From positions 1 through 56,546 of the forward strand of contig JALEMJ010000008.1 of NCBI GenBank assembly GCA_022768285.1: 56,546 bases of DNA, written 5' to 3'. Each line of letters starts with the position of its first letter. Within the stretch, counting starts at the first letter, position 1. The stretch comes from Aerococcus sp. GTDB lineage: Bacteria > Bacillota > Bacilli > Lactobacillales > Aerococcaceae. The translations under genes were made by a program, and so were the position numbers. Shown in pieces: positions 16,718 through 24,237 of this stretch. Below the pieces are notes generated by a model. It did not search any database and was not told the origin of the DNA. It worked only from the letters and a program-made list of their open reading frames with translations.

Positions 16718-17185
16718 ATGAGCAGAGAAATCAAAGCCGCCTTGACGTATGCACAGAATCAAGAGCTTGAAAATTTAGATAATCCGTTTGCGAGTCAGGA
16801 TGTCGATCAAGTCATCGCGTTCATTGAGAATTTCATTGAGACGTATCAAGAGTACTTTGAAGAGGGAAAAATTAATATTTTCGCAGTAGAAGCGTACCCA
16901 CGCGAAGCTGATCAGGAAGCACAAGTAGCTTACGTGTTAGTAAACCTTACGGGTAAAACGATTACCGAATTGAATGCGGATCTCCATCTCACCGTTCAAG
17001 ACTTTAATGTGAATTTTGAAGATACTGAATGGGAAGTTCCGAGTGATTTTCTCGGTAATTGGGTGGACGGCTACGCCATTATGATTATCGATTCTATCGC
17101 GATGCAGGGGACGCCGACGCAGATGACATACGGCTTGAATGATCTCGATCTCAGTGTCTCTAACGTGACCGTGCGTTATGCATAA
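16718..17185 (+). CDS. uncharacterised acidic protein downstream of cpsD
   Basis: A 155-residue acidic protein without signal peptide or membrane segment. The first 60 residues are helical and acidic (DVDQVIAFIENFIETYQEYFEEG). The rest is beta-rich, with YVLVNLTGKTITELNADLHLTVQ resembling domains that describe interactions with other proteins or sugars, but I do not recognise the family. ATG 16718 with AAAAGGAG upstream is preferred over the adjacent in-frame GTG 16715. Only 18 bp separate it from cpsD, so it is likely co-transcribed and may be a substrate or partner of the kinase. A terminator follows. Confidence 0.7.
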   Translation: MSREIKAALTYAQNQELENLDNPFASQDVDQVIAFIENFIETYQEYFEEGKINIFAVEAYPREADQEAQVAYVLVNLTGKTITELNADLHLTVQDFNVNFEDTEWEVPSDFLGNWVDGYAIMIIDSIAMQGTPTQMTYGLNDLDLSVSNVTVRYA

Positions 17186-17213
17186 TATGACTTATATACG
17201 ACAGATAAATATC

Positions 17214-17246
17214 AACGCATGCCTTTATTATTGGCGTGCGTTTTTT
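17214..17246 (+). terminator. terminator of the cpsB-like/cpsCD unit
   Basis: AACGCATGCC (17214-17223) pairs with GGCGTGCGTT (17233-17242) with one G-U pair and is followed by TTTT. Confidence 0.88.
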
Positions 17247-17333
17247 GTGTATACCGTGCGGGAGATACATTTAATCGGTAACTGGCGCTTTTTTAAGCTA
17301 AAATAAAATTATCTCAGATAAAGGAGTAATAAT

Positions 17334-18404
17334 ATGGCGGGATATATACAAGATATTTTGGCTGCGTTAGGACAAGCACTCAATAGTATTTCGCAGGGCG
17401 TAATGGCTATGGGACTCGGATTTTCGATGACGGCGAGTGCTTGGGCATTTGCGATCGCAGCGGTACTTAGCGTGGTGTTCAATAACGTCGCACCACTGTC
17501 GTTCCCAGCTGAATCATTGGCATTAATCGGGACAGTCAGTGACGATCGTCACGAGCGGCGTCAAATTCTGATTTGGTCATCGTTATTGTTAGTGCTGATT
17601 GGATTGACATCATTTTCACAGTGGTTAGCGGATTTCGCGGGCGCTCAAGTCTTAGCAGGAATGATGGCAGGGGTCGGACTGATGTTGGCGCAGATCGGCT
17701 GGCAAAATATCCAGGATGACAAAGTTATCGGCTATGTGTCCTTATTGCTCGCACTGATTACCTATTTATTAACGTCAAATCTCGCTTGGACGATTGTCTT
17801 ATCAGTTATTGGTTCGAGCTTGGTTTACGTGTTCGTCCGTCACGATCGCATCCAAAAAAATACCGTTCAAACGGCAGATCACTTGGAAAAGCCGATTAAA
17901 CCGGTATTGACTTGGAAGATGGCGCGCGGCGTATTGAGTTTTGTGACACTGAATATTGCAGGCAACCTGTCGTATGGATTGATCACAGGACAGATGACAG
18001 GCATCACACCTAACCCTGCGAATGTCAATCACATCAATATTATCGAAGGTATCAGTAACTTTGTTTCTGCGCTCTTCGGCGGTGCACCGGTCGGAGGCGT
18101 CATCTCCGCTACGGGCGCAGCGCCACATCCAGTATTTGCGAACGTGCTGATGACTGCGCTCGTTGCCTTTATCATGTTCATCAAAGTACTCCCGCGCTTG
18201 AGTCGTTACATTCCTAAAGAATCGCTCGCTGGTTTTCTCGTGGTACTCGGCGTATTTGTCGTTTTTCCAGACAATGCGATGCAAGCACTAACAGCGGGAG
18301 CACTTGTCGGTGGCTGGACAATTGTAATGACAGCGATTGTAGATCCGTTCTTTGGATTGGTCGCTGGGATTTTCCTCCAATTTGTAGTGACTATTCTTCA
18401 GTAA
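17334..18404 (+). CDS. putative NCS2/SulP-like permease
   Basis: A 356-residue polytopic membrane protein, about ten helices, with one hydrophilic loop near residues 165-195. The stretch NFVSALFGGAPVGGVISATGAAPHPV near 240 resembles the NCS2 (xanthine/uracil) transporter motif N-x-x-x-x-L-F-G-G-x-P. It is shorter than typical NCS2 proteins (about 430), so the substrate and even the subfamily are uncertain. ATG 17334 follows AAAGGAG. Its 3' end overlaps the convergent nth gene by 14 bp, with no terminator between them. Confidence 0.65.
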   Translation: MAGYIQDILAALGQALNSISQGVMAMGLGFSMTASAWAFAIAAVLSVVFNNVAPLSFPAESLALIGTVSDDRHERRQILIWSSLLLVLIGLTSFSQWLADFAGAQVLAGMMAGVGLMLAQIGWQNIQDDKVIGYVSLLLALITYLLTSNLAWTIVLSVIGSSLVYVFVRHDRIQKNTVQTADHLEKPIKPVLTWKMARGVLSFVTLNIAGNLSYGLITGQMTGITPNPANVNHINIIEGISNFVSALFGGAPVGGVISATGAAPHPVFANVLMTALVAFIMFIKVLPRLSRYIPKESLAGFLVVLGVFVVFPDNAMQALTAGALVGGWTIVMTAIVDPFFGLVAGIFLQFVVTILQ

Positions 18405-19020
18405 GGCACGTGTAGAGTTGAGGATAGTTCTCACATTCTGGATTTTTTGGATGACAAATCTGACGACCGAAAAGAATCATAGCGAGGTGCGCCTTGAGCC
18501 ATTCCGATTCTGGAATACATTCACAGATACGCTTTTCAATCTGGCGCGGTGTCCAGTCCGGTTCAGCGATATGGTGATGTTTTGATACACGTGAGACATG
18601 GGTATCGACGGCGAATGCCGGCGTATCGAAGCCGACACTGAGGACAACGCTCGCGGTTTTGCGCCCAACACCTGGCAGTGATTCAAGATCGCGGCGCTTG
18701 CCGGGGACCCTGCCCTGATAGTCCTCTACTAATTTCTGTGCGGTTTGAACAAGGTACTCGGATTTATTGTGATAGAGGCCGATCGTTTTGATGTAGGGTT
18801 CGATGATTTCCGGTGTGGCCTTAGCCATGGTTTCCGGTGTTGGAAAATCGCGGAATAAATCTTTCGTGACTTTATTAACCGCAATATCTGTTGTTTGGGC
18901 GCTCAGTAGCACCGCGCAGACAAGCTGGAAATTATTCTCATAGTCTAGTGCAGGTTCTGCATCTGGAAATAAATGGATAATTTCTTCGATGACGTGCCGT
19001 GTACATTCTTTTGTTAACAT
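18391..19020 (-). CDS. nth: endonuclease III with an incomplete iron-sulfur cysteine set
   Basis: A base-excision repair DNA glycosylase/AP lyase for oxidised pyrimidines, 209 residues. The helix-hairpin-helix LPGVGRKTASVV holds the catalytic Lys (about 121), and VDTHVSRV holds the catalytic Asp (about 139). The C-terminal iron-sulfur loop normally reads C-x6-C-x2-C-x5-C. Here the third cysteine is Tyr (residues C189, C196, Y199, C205), so a standard 4Fe-4S cluster would lose one ligand. The rest of the protein is intact. Its 3' end overlaps the convergent permease gene. Confidence 0.94.
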   Translation of the reverse strand: MLTKECTRHVIEEIIHLFPDAEPALDYENNFQLVCAVLLSAQTTDIAVNKVTKDLFRDFPTPETMAKATPEIIEPYIKTIGLYHNKSEYLVQTAQKLVEDYQGRVPGKRRDLESLPGVGRKTASVVLSVGFDTPAFAVDTHVSRVSKHHHIAEPDWTPRQIEKRICECIPESEWLKAHLAMILFGRQICHPKNPECENYPQLYTCLTEE

Positions 19021-19080
19021 GATCTGACGCTCCTCTATGTCAATTTATCTTATTATACCAAAACAGGCCTTAGCTGGAAT

Positions 19081-19110
19081 TTGACACGATGATTTATCGT
19101 CAACTAAAAT
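19081..19110 (+). promoter_or_regulatory. trhO promoter with an overlapping palindrome
   Basis: -35 TTGACA (19081-19086), an 18-bp spacer and -10 TAAAAT (19105-19110). ACGAT and ATCGT (19085-19099) form an inverted repeat overlapping the -35, a possible operator. The leader then has a 7-bp GC-rich hairpin (19121-19127 with 19138-19144) without T run. Confidence 0.6.
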
Positions 19111-19171
19111 AGAGAGGCGAGTGCGCGAGTCTAGGGACGCGCGTCAACGATTATGTTAGAAAGAGGCAATA

Positions 19172-20152
19172 ATGATGTCAGAAGGAACACATGATTTTCA
19201 AGTCTTACTCTATTACAAATATACACCGATCGAAAATGCGGAAGAATTTAAAAATCAAGAGCTGGAATTTTGTAAGTCCATTGGTTTGCGCGGACGTATT
19301 TTAATTAGTGACGAAGGACTCAACGGCACCGTTTCCGGTCCGAAAGAAGTCACGCAGAAATACATGGATCACATGCATGCAATGCCACAATTTGAAGATT
19401 TGTGGTTCAAGATCGATGAGGCAGATGACTATGCACACAAGAAGATGTTCGTGCGCTACCGTCCGGAGATCGTCTCATTGAAATTGGATGATGATATCGA
19501 TCCGAACCAGACGACTGGGAAGCATTTGAAACCGACAGAATTCCGCGACGCCATCCTCGATGATGATACGGTCGTCATTGATACGCGTAATGACTACGAA
19601 TACGACCTCGGTCACTTCAAAGGTGCTGTTCGTCCAGATATCCGCGCCTTCCGTGAATTACCACAGTGGATCCGTGATAATAAAGAACAGTTTATGGATA
19701 AGAAAGTCGTTGTTTATTGTACGGGTGGCGTTCGCTGTGAAAAACTTTCCGGCTGGATTCTGCGTGAAGGCATTACGGATAATGTCGGCCAGTTGAATGG
19801 TGGGATTGAAGCTTACGGTCAGGATCCAGAGACACAAGGTGATCTCTGGGAGGGTCAGATGTATGTTTTCGATGACCGTATTTCAGTCCCAATCAATCAT
19901 GTATCACCATCCATTGTGGGCCGTGATTGGTTCGATGGCACACCGTGTGAACGGTACGTGAACTGTGGCAATCCAGAGTGTAACCGTCAAATTTTAGCTT
20001 CCGAGGAAAACCAAGAGAAATACCTCGGTGGTTGCTCACACGAGTGTCGCGTACATCCGCGCAATCGCTACGTTGCGAAACGCGGCTGGGACAGAGATGA
20101 AGTTGAACGTCGTCTCGAAGCTATCGGCGAATCATTACCGGTAAATGCTTAA
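19172..20152 (+). CDS. trhO: tRNA uridine 5-oxyacetic-pathway hydroxylase TrhO (rhodanese family)
   Basis: TrhO (formerly YceA) uses oxygen to hydroxylate U34 of certain tRNAs to 5-hydroxyuridine. The 326-residue protein has the N-terminal acylphosphatase-like domain with [17 protein letters not shown] near 35-51, a rhodanese domain with the active loop [15 protein letters not shown] near 180, and a C-terminal cysteine-rich segment ([15 protein letters not shown], later CSHEC). ATG 19172 and ATG 19175 are adjacent; either is possible after GAAAGAGG. It is monocistronic, with its own promoter and terminator. Confidence 0.93.
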   Translation: MMSEGTHDFQVLLYYKYTPIENAEEFKNQELEFCKSIGLRGRILISDEGLNGTVSGPKEVTQKYMDHMHAMPQFEDLWFKIDEADDYAHKKMFVRYRPEIVSLKLDDDIDPNQTTGKHLKPTEFRDAILDDDTVVIDTRNDYEYDLGHFKGAVRPDIRAFRELPQWIRDNKEQFMDKKVVVYCTGGVRCEKLSGWILREGITDNVGQLNGGIEAYGQDPETQGDLWEGQMYVFDDRISVPINHVSPSIVGRDWFDGTPCERYVNCGNPECNRQILASEENQEKYLGGCSHECRVHPRNRYVAKRGWDRDEVERRLEAIGESLPVNA

Positions 20153-20162
20153 ATTTTAATTT

Positions 20163-20197
20163 AAACCCTCTACACGTTGTGAGTGAGAGGGTTTTGT
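20163..20197 (+). terminator. terminator after trhO
   Basis: AAACCCTCT (20163-20171) pairs perfectly with AGAGGGTTT (20186-20194), followed by TG and more T. Confidence 0.85.
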
Positions 20198-20280
20198 TAT
20201 GTGCAGGATAGCGTGAATTTACGCTATAATTGCCTATAGTACTGTCAAGACGATACCGAGTGAGTGGGAGAGTAGAAGTT

Positions 20281-20835
20281 ATGAATCATGTTGGCACAAA
20301 GACGATTGAGAGCGAACGCCTTTTACTACGCCGCTTTCACCGCGACGATGCGCAGCTGATGTATCAGCATTGGGCGAGCGATCATGAATTGACACGTGAT
20401 ATGTCATGGCGAACGCATGATACTGTGCATGATTCCGAACACATTATCAATAATTGGCAGTCTAAATATGCGAAGCACAAATTCTATCACTGGTGCGTTG
20501 AAGTCAAAGCAACGCATGCGGTAATCGGTGAGATTTATGTTCGTCGATTACACAAAAAAATTGATGGTGTCGAGCTCGAATTTTGTATTAATGCTGCCTA
20601 TGCTGTCGACGATTTAGTGGCGGAGGCTTGTCACACCGTACTGCAATTTCTATTCGATCAAGTACAGGTCAAGCGCGTAGAGTGCAATGTACCGGCAAGT
20701 GACACCGCGAAGCAAGCATTTATCGAAGCGCTCGGCTTTCAGCATGAAGGACGTAAACGAGCTGCTATCAAAACGAATCGTGGCATCGATGATTTGGAAG
20801 TGTACGGTTTACTGCAAGGGGAAACCGTTCGTTAA
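20281..20835 (+). CDS. GNAT acetyltransferase, RimJ/RimL-like
   Basis: A 184-residue acetyl-CoA-dependent N-acetyltransferase. It opens with TIESERLLLRRFHRDDAQLMYQ, the RimJ/RimL start, and ends with the ERVECNVPASDTAKQAFIEALGF-like acetyl-CoA region (here KRVECNV, then FIEALGFQHEG). The start at 20281 is chosen because the -10 TATAAT lies at about 20224-20229, so an in-frame ATG at 20230 would be at the transcription start. The substrate cannot be predicted. The next gene starts 34 bp downstream in the same direction. Confidence 0.85.
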   Translation: MNHVGTKTIESERLLLRRFHRDDAQLMYQHWASDHELTRDMSWRTHDTVHDSEHIINNWQSKYAKHKFYHWCVEVKATHAVIGEIYVRRLHKKIDGVELEFCINAAYAVDDLVAEACHTVLQFLFDQVQVKRVECNVPASDTAKQAFIEALGFQHEGRKRAAIKTNRGIDDLEVYGLLQGETVR

Positions 20836-20869
20836 TCGTTTCTCAGTTGAACTAGAGAGAAGGCTATTC

Positions 20870-21433
20870 ATGAAGATCGATGAACTTTACAGTAAGTTGA
20901 ATGAATTGGATTTTGTTGAGAAAGATTATGTCGCTATCAAGCATTATGTAAAAGACAAGAACGAGGAAGAAGAACAGGAAATCTCGCATCGCGTGTTGAA
21001 AATATATAGCGAACAGGGGAAGATTGCCGAAGTTGTCCTTGACCATCCGTACATGGTGCGCACGGAGTATCCGAATTTTGCGCGGTTGAACCTCCTGCAG
21101 CAACAGGCATTAGTCAGCATTCTGATCGACTTTATGCGCACACCGGTAGAGGAACGCCAGAGCGAGATGTATTTTGCTTATTATTTCGATCTCAATCATC
21201 TCCCGCACTTTATCAAGAAGTTACCGAATGGCCGTTTGTCCGATGAAGTTATTCCGGTAGCATATTTGCGAACACTTTCCGATGAAGAATTACAGAAATT
21301 TATTTTTACGATGACCGAGATGATGCAGTTCCCAGACGACTATCGGCCACGATTTGATTCCGAATCCTTTGTCAAAGTGATGTCTCATCAAGAGATGTCA
21401 GAGGAATTGGACAACCACAATAAGGGAAAATGA
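20870..21433 (+). CDS. uncharacterised helical protein
   Basis: A 187-residue protein, mostly helical and acidic, without signal or membrane segment and of unknown family. ATG 20870 follows AGAGAGAAGG; a longer frame upstream overlaps the GNAT gene and is not credible. The TPR gene starts 13 bp after its stop, so the two are probably translated from the same mRNA and may act together, in the manner of the ypiA/ypiB pair of Bacillus (context only; I see no sequence match to YpiB). Confidence 0.75.
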   Translation: MKIDELYSKLNELDFVEKDYVAIKHYVKDKNEEEEQEISHRVLKIYSEQGKIAEVVLDHPYMVRTEYPNFARLNLLQQQALVSILIDFMRTPVEERQSEMYFAYYFDLNHLPHFIKKLPNGRLSDEVIPVAYLRTLSDEELQKFIFTMTEMMQFPDDYRPRFDSESFVKVMSHQEMSEELDNHNKGK

Positions 21434-21446
21434 GAGGATACAAAAG

Positions 21447-22484
21447 ATGGATGATCAGCTATTAGAGAAAGTTAAAGCCCACCTATCCGGTGATCCTGAA
21501 AAGGACGTTTCTTACGCATACGAGTGCGTGCGCGGTCATTTCGACCAATTGCGCGATGATCCTGATTTCTTGGAGCGCTTGGTTACCGTTCTCGGTGATG
21601 AATATCCTGAGCAGCGCGAAGTCATTCGTGATTTATGGCACGACATTATCGACCGTTCCGACGAGAAATTAATTGATAAGATGTTTCGTTTGGTCGATCA
21701 GGACCAAGCCCCACGTGCGCAATTTGAAATGAATTTCTTTATTTCATCAATGGAAGATGAGTTCAAGCAATATAAACCGACACTGAATGTGCGTTATTTG
21801 AGCATTTATCATCCCGTCGATCTGTTTGAATTTAATTTCCACGAACCATTGGAGACAGAATTGCGCCAGACACCGCGTGATTACTCGGGAATTTATATTT
21901 CATACGCGCGCGTCCTGCAGGCAGCGAACGAATGGCAGGAAGCCACCGAAGCTTATCAACAGGCCTTATTGTGGGATCCATACAATGTTGTTGCGATGCT
22001 CGATTTAGCGCGATTGTACTTACACTTGAACCAGTACGGCATGTGCTATGCGACAGCACTCAATGCTCTGAAACATGCCTTGCGTCCAACCGATCTGGCG
22101 CGTGCGTTCTATTATATTGCCCGCTTCTATCAAAAGAAGGGCGATCAGCAGACGGCGATGAAGCTTCTGCGTATTTCGGAATACTGGGAGCCGAATGGCA
22201 AGACCACCGAGCGCCTGCAGAAATGTGCAGAAGACCATACTTTGCCACCGAAAGTGATGCGCCGTGAAGAAATGACAGAGATTCTGAGCCAATGCAATCT
22301 CGGTTACTATCCTGATAATCAGCATCTCAATGGCCTCAAAGCGTTCGCCAGTCGCCTCAAAGTCCTCGGAGATCTAAATGGCGCCTTGAAACTCTATCAT
22401 TACTACCTAGACCTTGTCCGCTACGAAGATGAGGCGGTTAACCAGATTGTCGCTATACTCGAATCACAGCAGGATAACGCCTAG
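21447..22484 (+). CDS. tetratricopeptide-repeat protein
   Basis: A 345-residue cytoplasmic protein. The middle and C-terminal parts hold TPR units, for example YISYARVLQAANEWQEATEAYQQALLWDPYN near residues 150-180, then VAMLDLARLYLHLNQYGMCYATALNAL, AFYYIARFYQKKGDQQTAMKLLRISEYWEP and a last unit near 310-335 (LKVLGDLNGALKLYHYYLDL). TPRs mediate protein contacts; the partner is unknown but the preceding helical protein is the natural candidate. The aminotransferase gene follows after 14 bp. Confidence 0.85.
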   Translation: MDDQLLEKVKAHLSGDPEKDVSYAYECVRGHFDQLRDDPDFLERLVTVLGDEYPEQREVIRDLWHDIIDRSDEKLIDKMFRLVDQDQAPRAQFEMNFFISSMEDEFKQYKPTLNVRYLSIYHPVDLFEFNFHEPLETELRQTPRDYSGIYISYARVLQAANEWQEATEAYQQALLWDPYNVVAMLDLARLYLHLNQYGMCYATALNALKHALRPTDLARAFYYIARFYQKKGDQQTAMKLLRISEYWEPNGKTTERLQKCAEDHTLPPKVMRREEMTEILSQCNLGYYPDNQHLNGLKAFASRLKVLGDLNGALKLYHYYLDLVRYEDEAVNQIVAILESQQDNA

Positions 22485-22498
22485 ACAGGGAGGAAACG

Positions 22499-23743
22499 AT
22501 GGCTTTCATTAAAAAAAATATCAATAAAACACCGATTGCAGATCCAGTATTCAGTATTGCGGAGAAAGCAAAGGCTGCCAAGGAACGTGTTGGCACAGAA
22601 AATATCATCGATGCAACGATCGGGACGTTATACGGTGAAGATGGCAATATTATCGCTTTTGATAGTGTCTTCAAACCGTACGATGCGATCAGTAAAGAAA
22701 CAAAAGCAGCTTATGCTTCGAGCTTTACAGGTAATCCGTCATTCCGTGAACAAGTTTACCAATGGATACTCGGTGACATTAACTCCTCGCTCGCCCACTC
22801 AGTGATTGCAACACCGGGTGCGAGTGGTGCGATTGCGGTAACTATGCGTTCCGTATTAGAAGAAGGCCAGACAGTGATTCTTCCGGATATCGCATGGGGC
22901 AGCTATAAATTGATGGCGGAGATGAATAATCTCGAAACAGCGGCGTATCAGTTGTTTGATGGGGATCATTTCAATCTCGATGACTTTAAGCGCGTCTGTC
23001 GGGAAGTGATGGCGAAACAGAACCGTCTCTTGATCGTTATTAACGATCCGTGTCAGAATCCAACGGGGTATTCGCTTTCTGTCGACGAATGGCATGAAGT
23101 TGTCGAATTCCTGAATGAATGCGGCGAACAGGTGCCAGTAGTATTGTTGAACGATATCGCCTATATTGATTATGCATACGATCTTGAACACAGTCGTGAT
23201 TACTTGGAAACGTTCAATGATTTCACTGAGAATGTGCTCGCCATCTTGGGGTTCAGTTGCAGTAAGGGCTTGACCTCGTATGGTCTGCGCTGTGGGGCGG
23301 CTGTCGTACTCGCACAAACGGCAGATGCTGTGCGCGAAGTTGAGATCATTTTTGAAAAAGAAGCACGTGCGATCTGGAGCAATATTCCAAATGCAGCGAT
23401 GGATAATTTCACCTACGTGACAACTGAAAATCGTGAGGCATTCATGGCTGAAAAAGCAAAAGCTGTCGCACTGTTGAAGCAACGCAGTGATATTTTCACA
23501 TCAGAAGCGGATGCATGTGGCTTAGCGTATTATCCCTACAAAGAGGGATTCTTTGTTACATTAGAAATGCCAGATAATCAGCGTCGGGATCACTACCACG
23601 ATGCATTGATGAAGGAAAATATATTTACTGTCAAATCGAATAAAGGTATTCGCGTAGCTATTTGTTCGTTGCGTGTGTCAGAGTGTAAAGGGTTAGCACC
23701 ACGTATGAAGCGGATATTGGATGAATGTAGGGTTAATATATGA
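22499..23743 (+). CDS. PLP-dependent class I/II aminotransferase
   Basis: A 414-residue cytoplasmic aminotransferase. Fold type I landmarks: ATPGASGAIAVTMRSVLEEG near 101-120, NDPCQNPTGYSLS near 180 (the NP-x-NPTG-like cofactor motif), LLNDIAYIDYAYD near 218 and FSCSKGLTSYGLRCGA near 255, where Lys should bind PLP. Arg near the C-terminus (GIRVAICSLRVSE) would bind the substrate carboxylate. The amino acid substrate is not evident; aromatic or similar amino acids are plausible. It starts with ATG 22499 after AGGGAGG and ends at a strong terminator. Confidence 0.9.
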   Translation: MAFIKKNINKTPIADPVFSIAEKAKAAKERVGTENIIDATIGTLYGEDGNIIAFDSVFKPYDAISKETKAAYASSFTGNPSFREQVYQWILGDINSSLAHSVIATPGASGAIAVTMRSVLEEGQTVILPDIAWGSYKLMAEMNNLETAAYQLFDGDHFNLDDFKRVCREVMAKQNRLLIVINDPCQNPTGYSLSVDEWHEVVEFLNECGEQVPVVLLNDIAYIDYAYDLEHSRDYLETFNDFTENVLAILGFSCSKGLTSYGLRCGAAVVLAQTADAVREVEIIFEKEARAIWSNIPNAAMDNFTYVTTENREAFMAEKAKAVALLKQRSDIFTSEADACGLAYYPYKEGFFVTLEMPDNQRRDHYHDALMKENIFTVKSNKGIRVAICSLRVSECKGLAPRMKRILDECRVNI

Positions 23744-23850
23744 TGTTAAAGTCATACACTTATTATTAGTTACATTATACTGAAATTGATATATAGTATT
23801 TCTAATTATTCGATATATTTGATTGATCAATAGAATATTAAGAAGGCCCA

Positions 23851-23886
23851 AGGAGGAAATCGAAGATATGATTTCCTCCTTTTTTC
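23851..23886 (+). terminator. terminator after the aminotransferase gene
   Basis: A perfect 11-bp stem (AGGAGGAAATC at 23851-23861, GATTTCCTCCT at 23870-23880) and a T run. It insulates the AT-rich antibiotic cluster from upstream transcription. The 310 bp between 23744 and 24052 hold only this, AT-rich spacer and the peptide promoter. Confidence 0.95.
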
Positions 23887-23993
23887 AGTTAAAAAAGATT
23901 TTTGACTGACTGAGAAATTTACTCAATGGTTAAATAAGGTATGTAACCCAAATATTAACTACCAGTTATTTTTAAAAAATATTCATAATATAT

Positions 23994-24022
23994 TTGTAAT
24001 TGTAAATATATCGAGATATAAT
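23994..24022 (+). promoter_or_regulatory. promoter of the microcin C-like peptide gene
   Basis: -35 TTGTAA (23994-23999), a spacer of exactly 17 bp and a perfect -10 TATAAT (24017-24022), 30 bp before the peptide start codon. The AT-rich flanks resemble an UP element. Confidence 0.8.
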
Positions 24023-24052
24023 CTGTTTATCAAAGAGGAAAGAAGGAATAGC

Positions 24053-24154
24053 ATGAATAAGGAAGAGCTAAAGACTGTTAAAATTGATTTAAGCAGTCTT
24101 GATATTAAAACCTCTTTTAACCAAGCAGGAGTGTCGTGGTCACTAATCAATTAA
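24053..24154 (+). CDS. MccA-like precursor peptide ending in asparagine
   Basis: A 33-residue peptide starting MNKEELKTVK and ending VSWSLIN, with a strong ribosome site (AGAGGAAAGAAGGA, 24034-24047). It is the first gene of a unit with a ThiF/MccB-like enzyme. In microcin C systems MccB adenylates (or cytidylates) the C-terminal Asn of MccA, and a C-terminal Asn is the defining feature. E. coli MccA has 7 residues, but longer precursors trimmed by proteases are known, for example 42 residues in Yersinia pseudotuberculosis. Asn at the end, a strong promoter and an attenuator before the enzyme gene all fit. Too short for ordinary gene finders. The function is inferred, not shown. Confidence 0.8.
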   Translation: MNKEELKTVKIDLSSLDIKTSFNQAGVSWSLIN

Positions 24155-24177
24155 AATATTGATTTATTATTAAACGG

Positions 24178-24221
24178 AGATAGGAGCGAATTAATGATGA
24201 ATTCCTATCTTTGTTTGTTTT
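24178..24221 (+). terminator. attenuating terminator between the mccA-like and mccB-like genes
   Basis: AGATAGGA (24178-24185) pairs perfectly with TCCTATCT (24203-24210); the inner AATT/AATT can extend the stem with a bulge. TTGTTTGTTTT (24211-24221) follows at once. Partial termination here would make many short peptide mRNAs for each readthrough mRNA of the enzyme and exporter genes, as described for the E. coli mcc operon. Confidence 0.8.
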
Positions 24222-24237
24222 AGAAAAGAGAATAACT

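Noticed and set aside
20230-20280. Longer start of the GNAT gene
   Set aside because: The likely -10 TATAAT is directly upstream, so the mRNA would begin at or after this ATG.
20281-20835. GNAT acetyltransferase as the MccE-type immunity protein of the antibiotic cluster
   Set aside because: It is over 3 kb away, has host-like composition, lies before several housekeeping genes and resembles general RimJ/RimL enzymes.
24053-24154. Leader peptide of a ribosome-mediated attenuator instead of an antibiotic precursor
   Set aside because: The codons show no run of one amino acid and no alternative anti-terminator hairpin is evident; the neighbouring ThiF-type enzyme and C-terminal Asn favour a precursor. 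It remains a possibility.
24211-24237. Upstream TTG start for the MccB-like protein
   Set aside because: It lies in the T tract of the attenuator and lacks a ribosome site; ATG 24238 fits the family start better.
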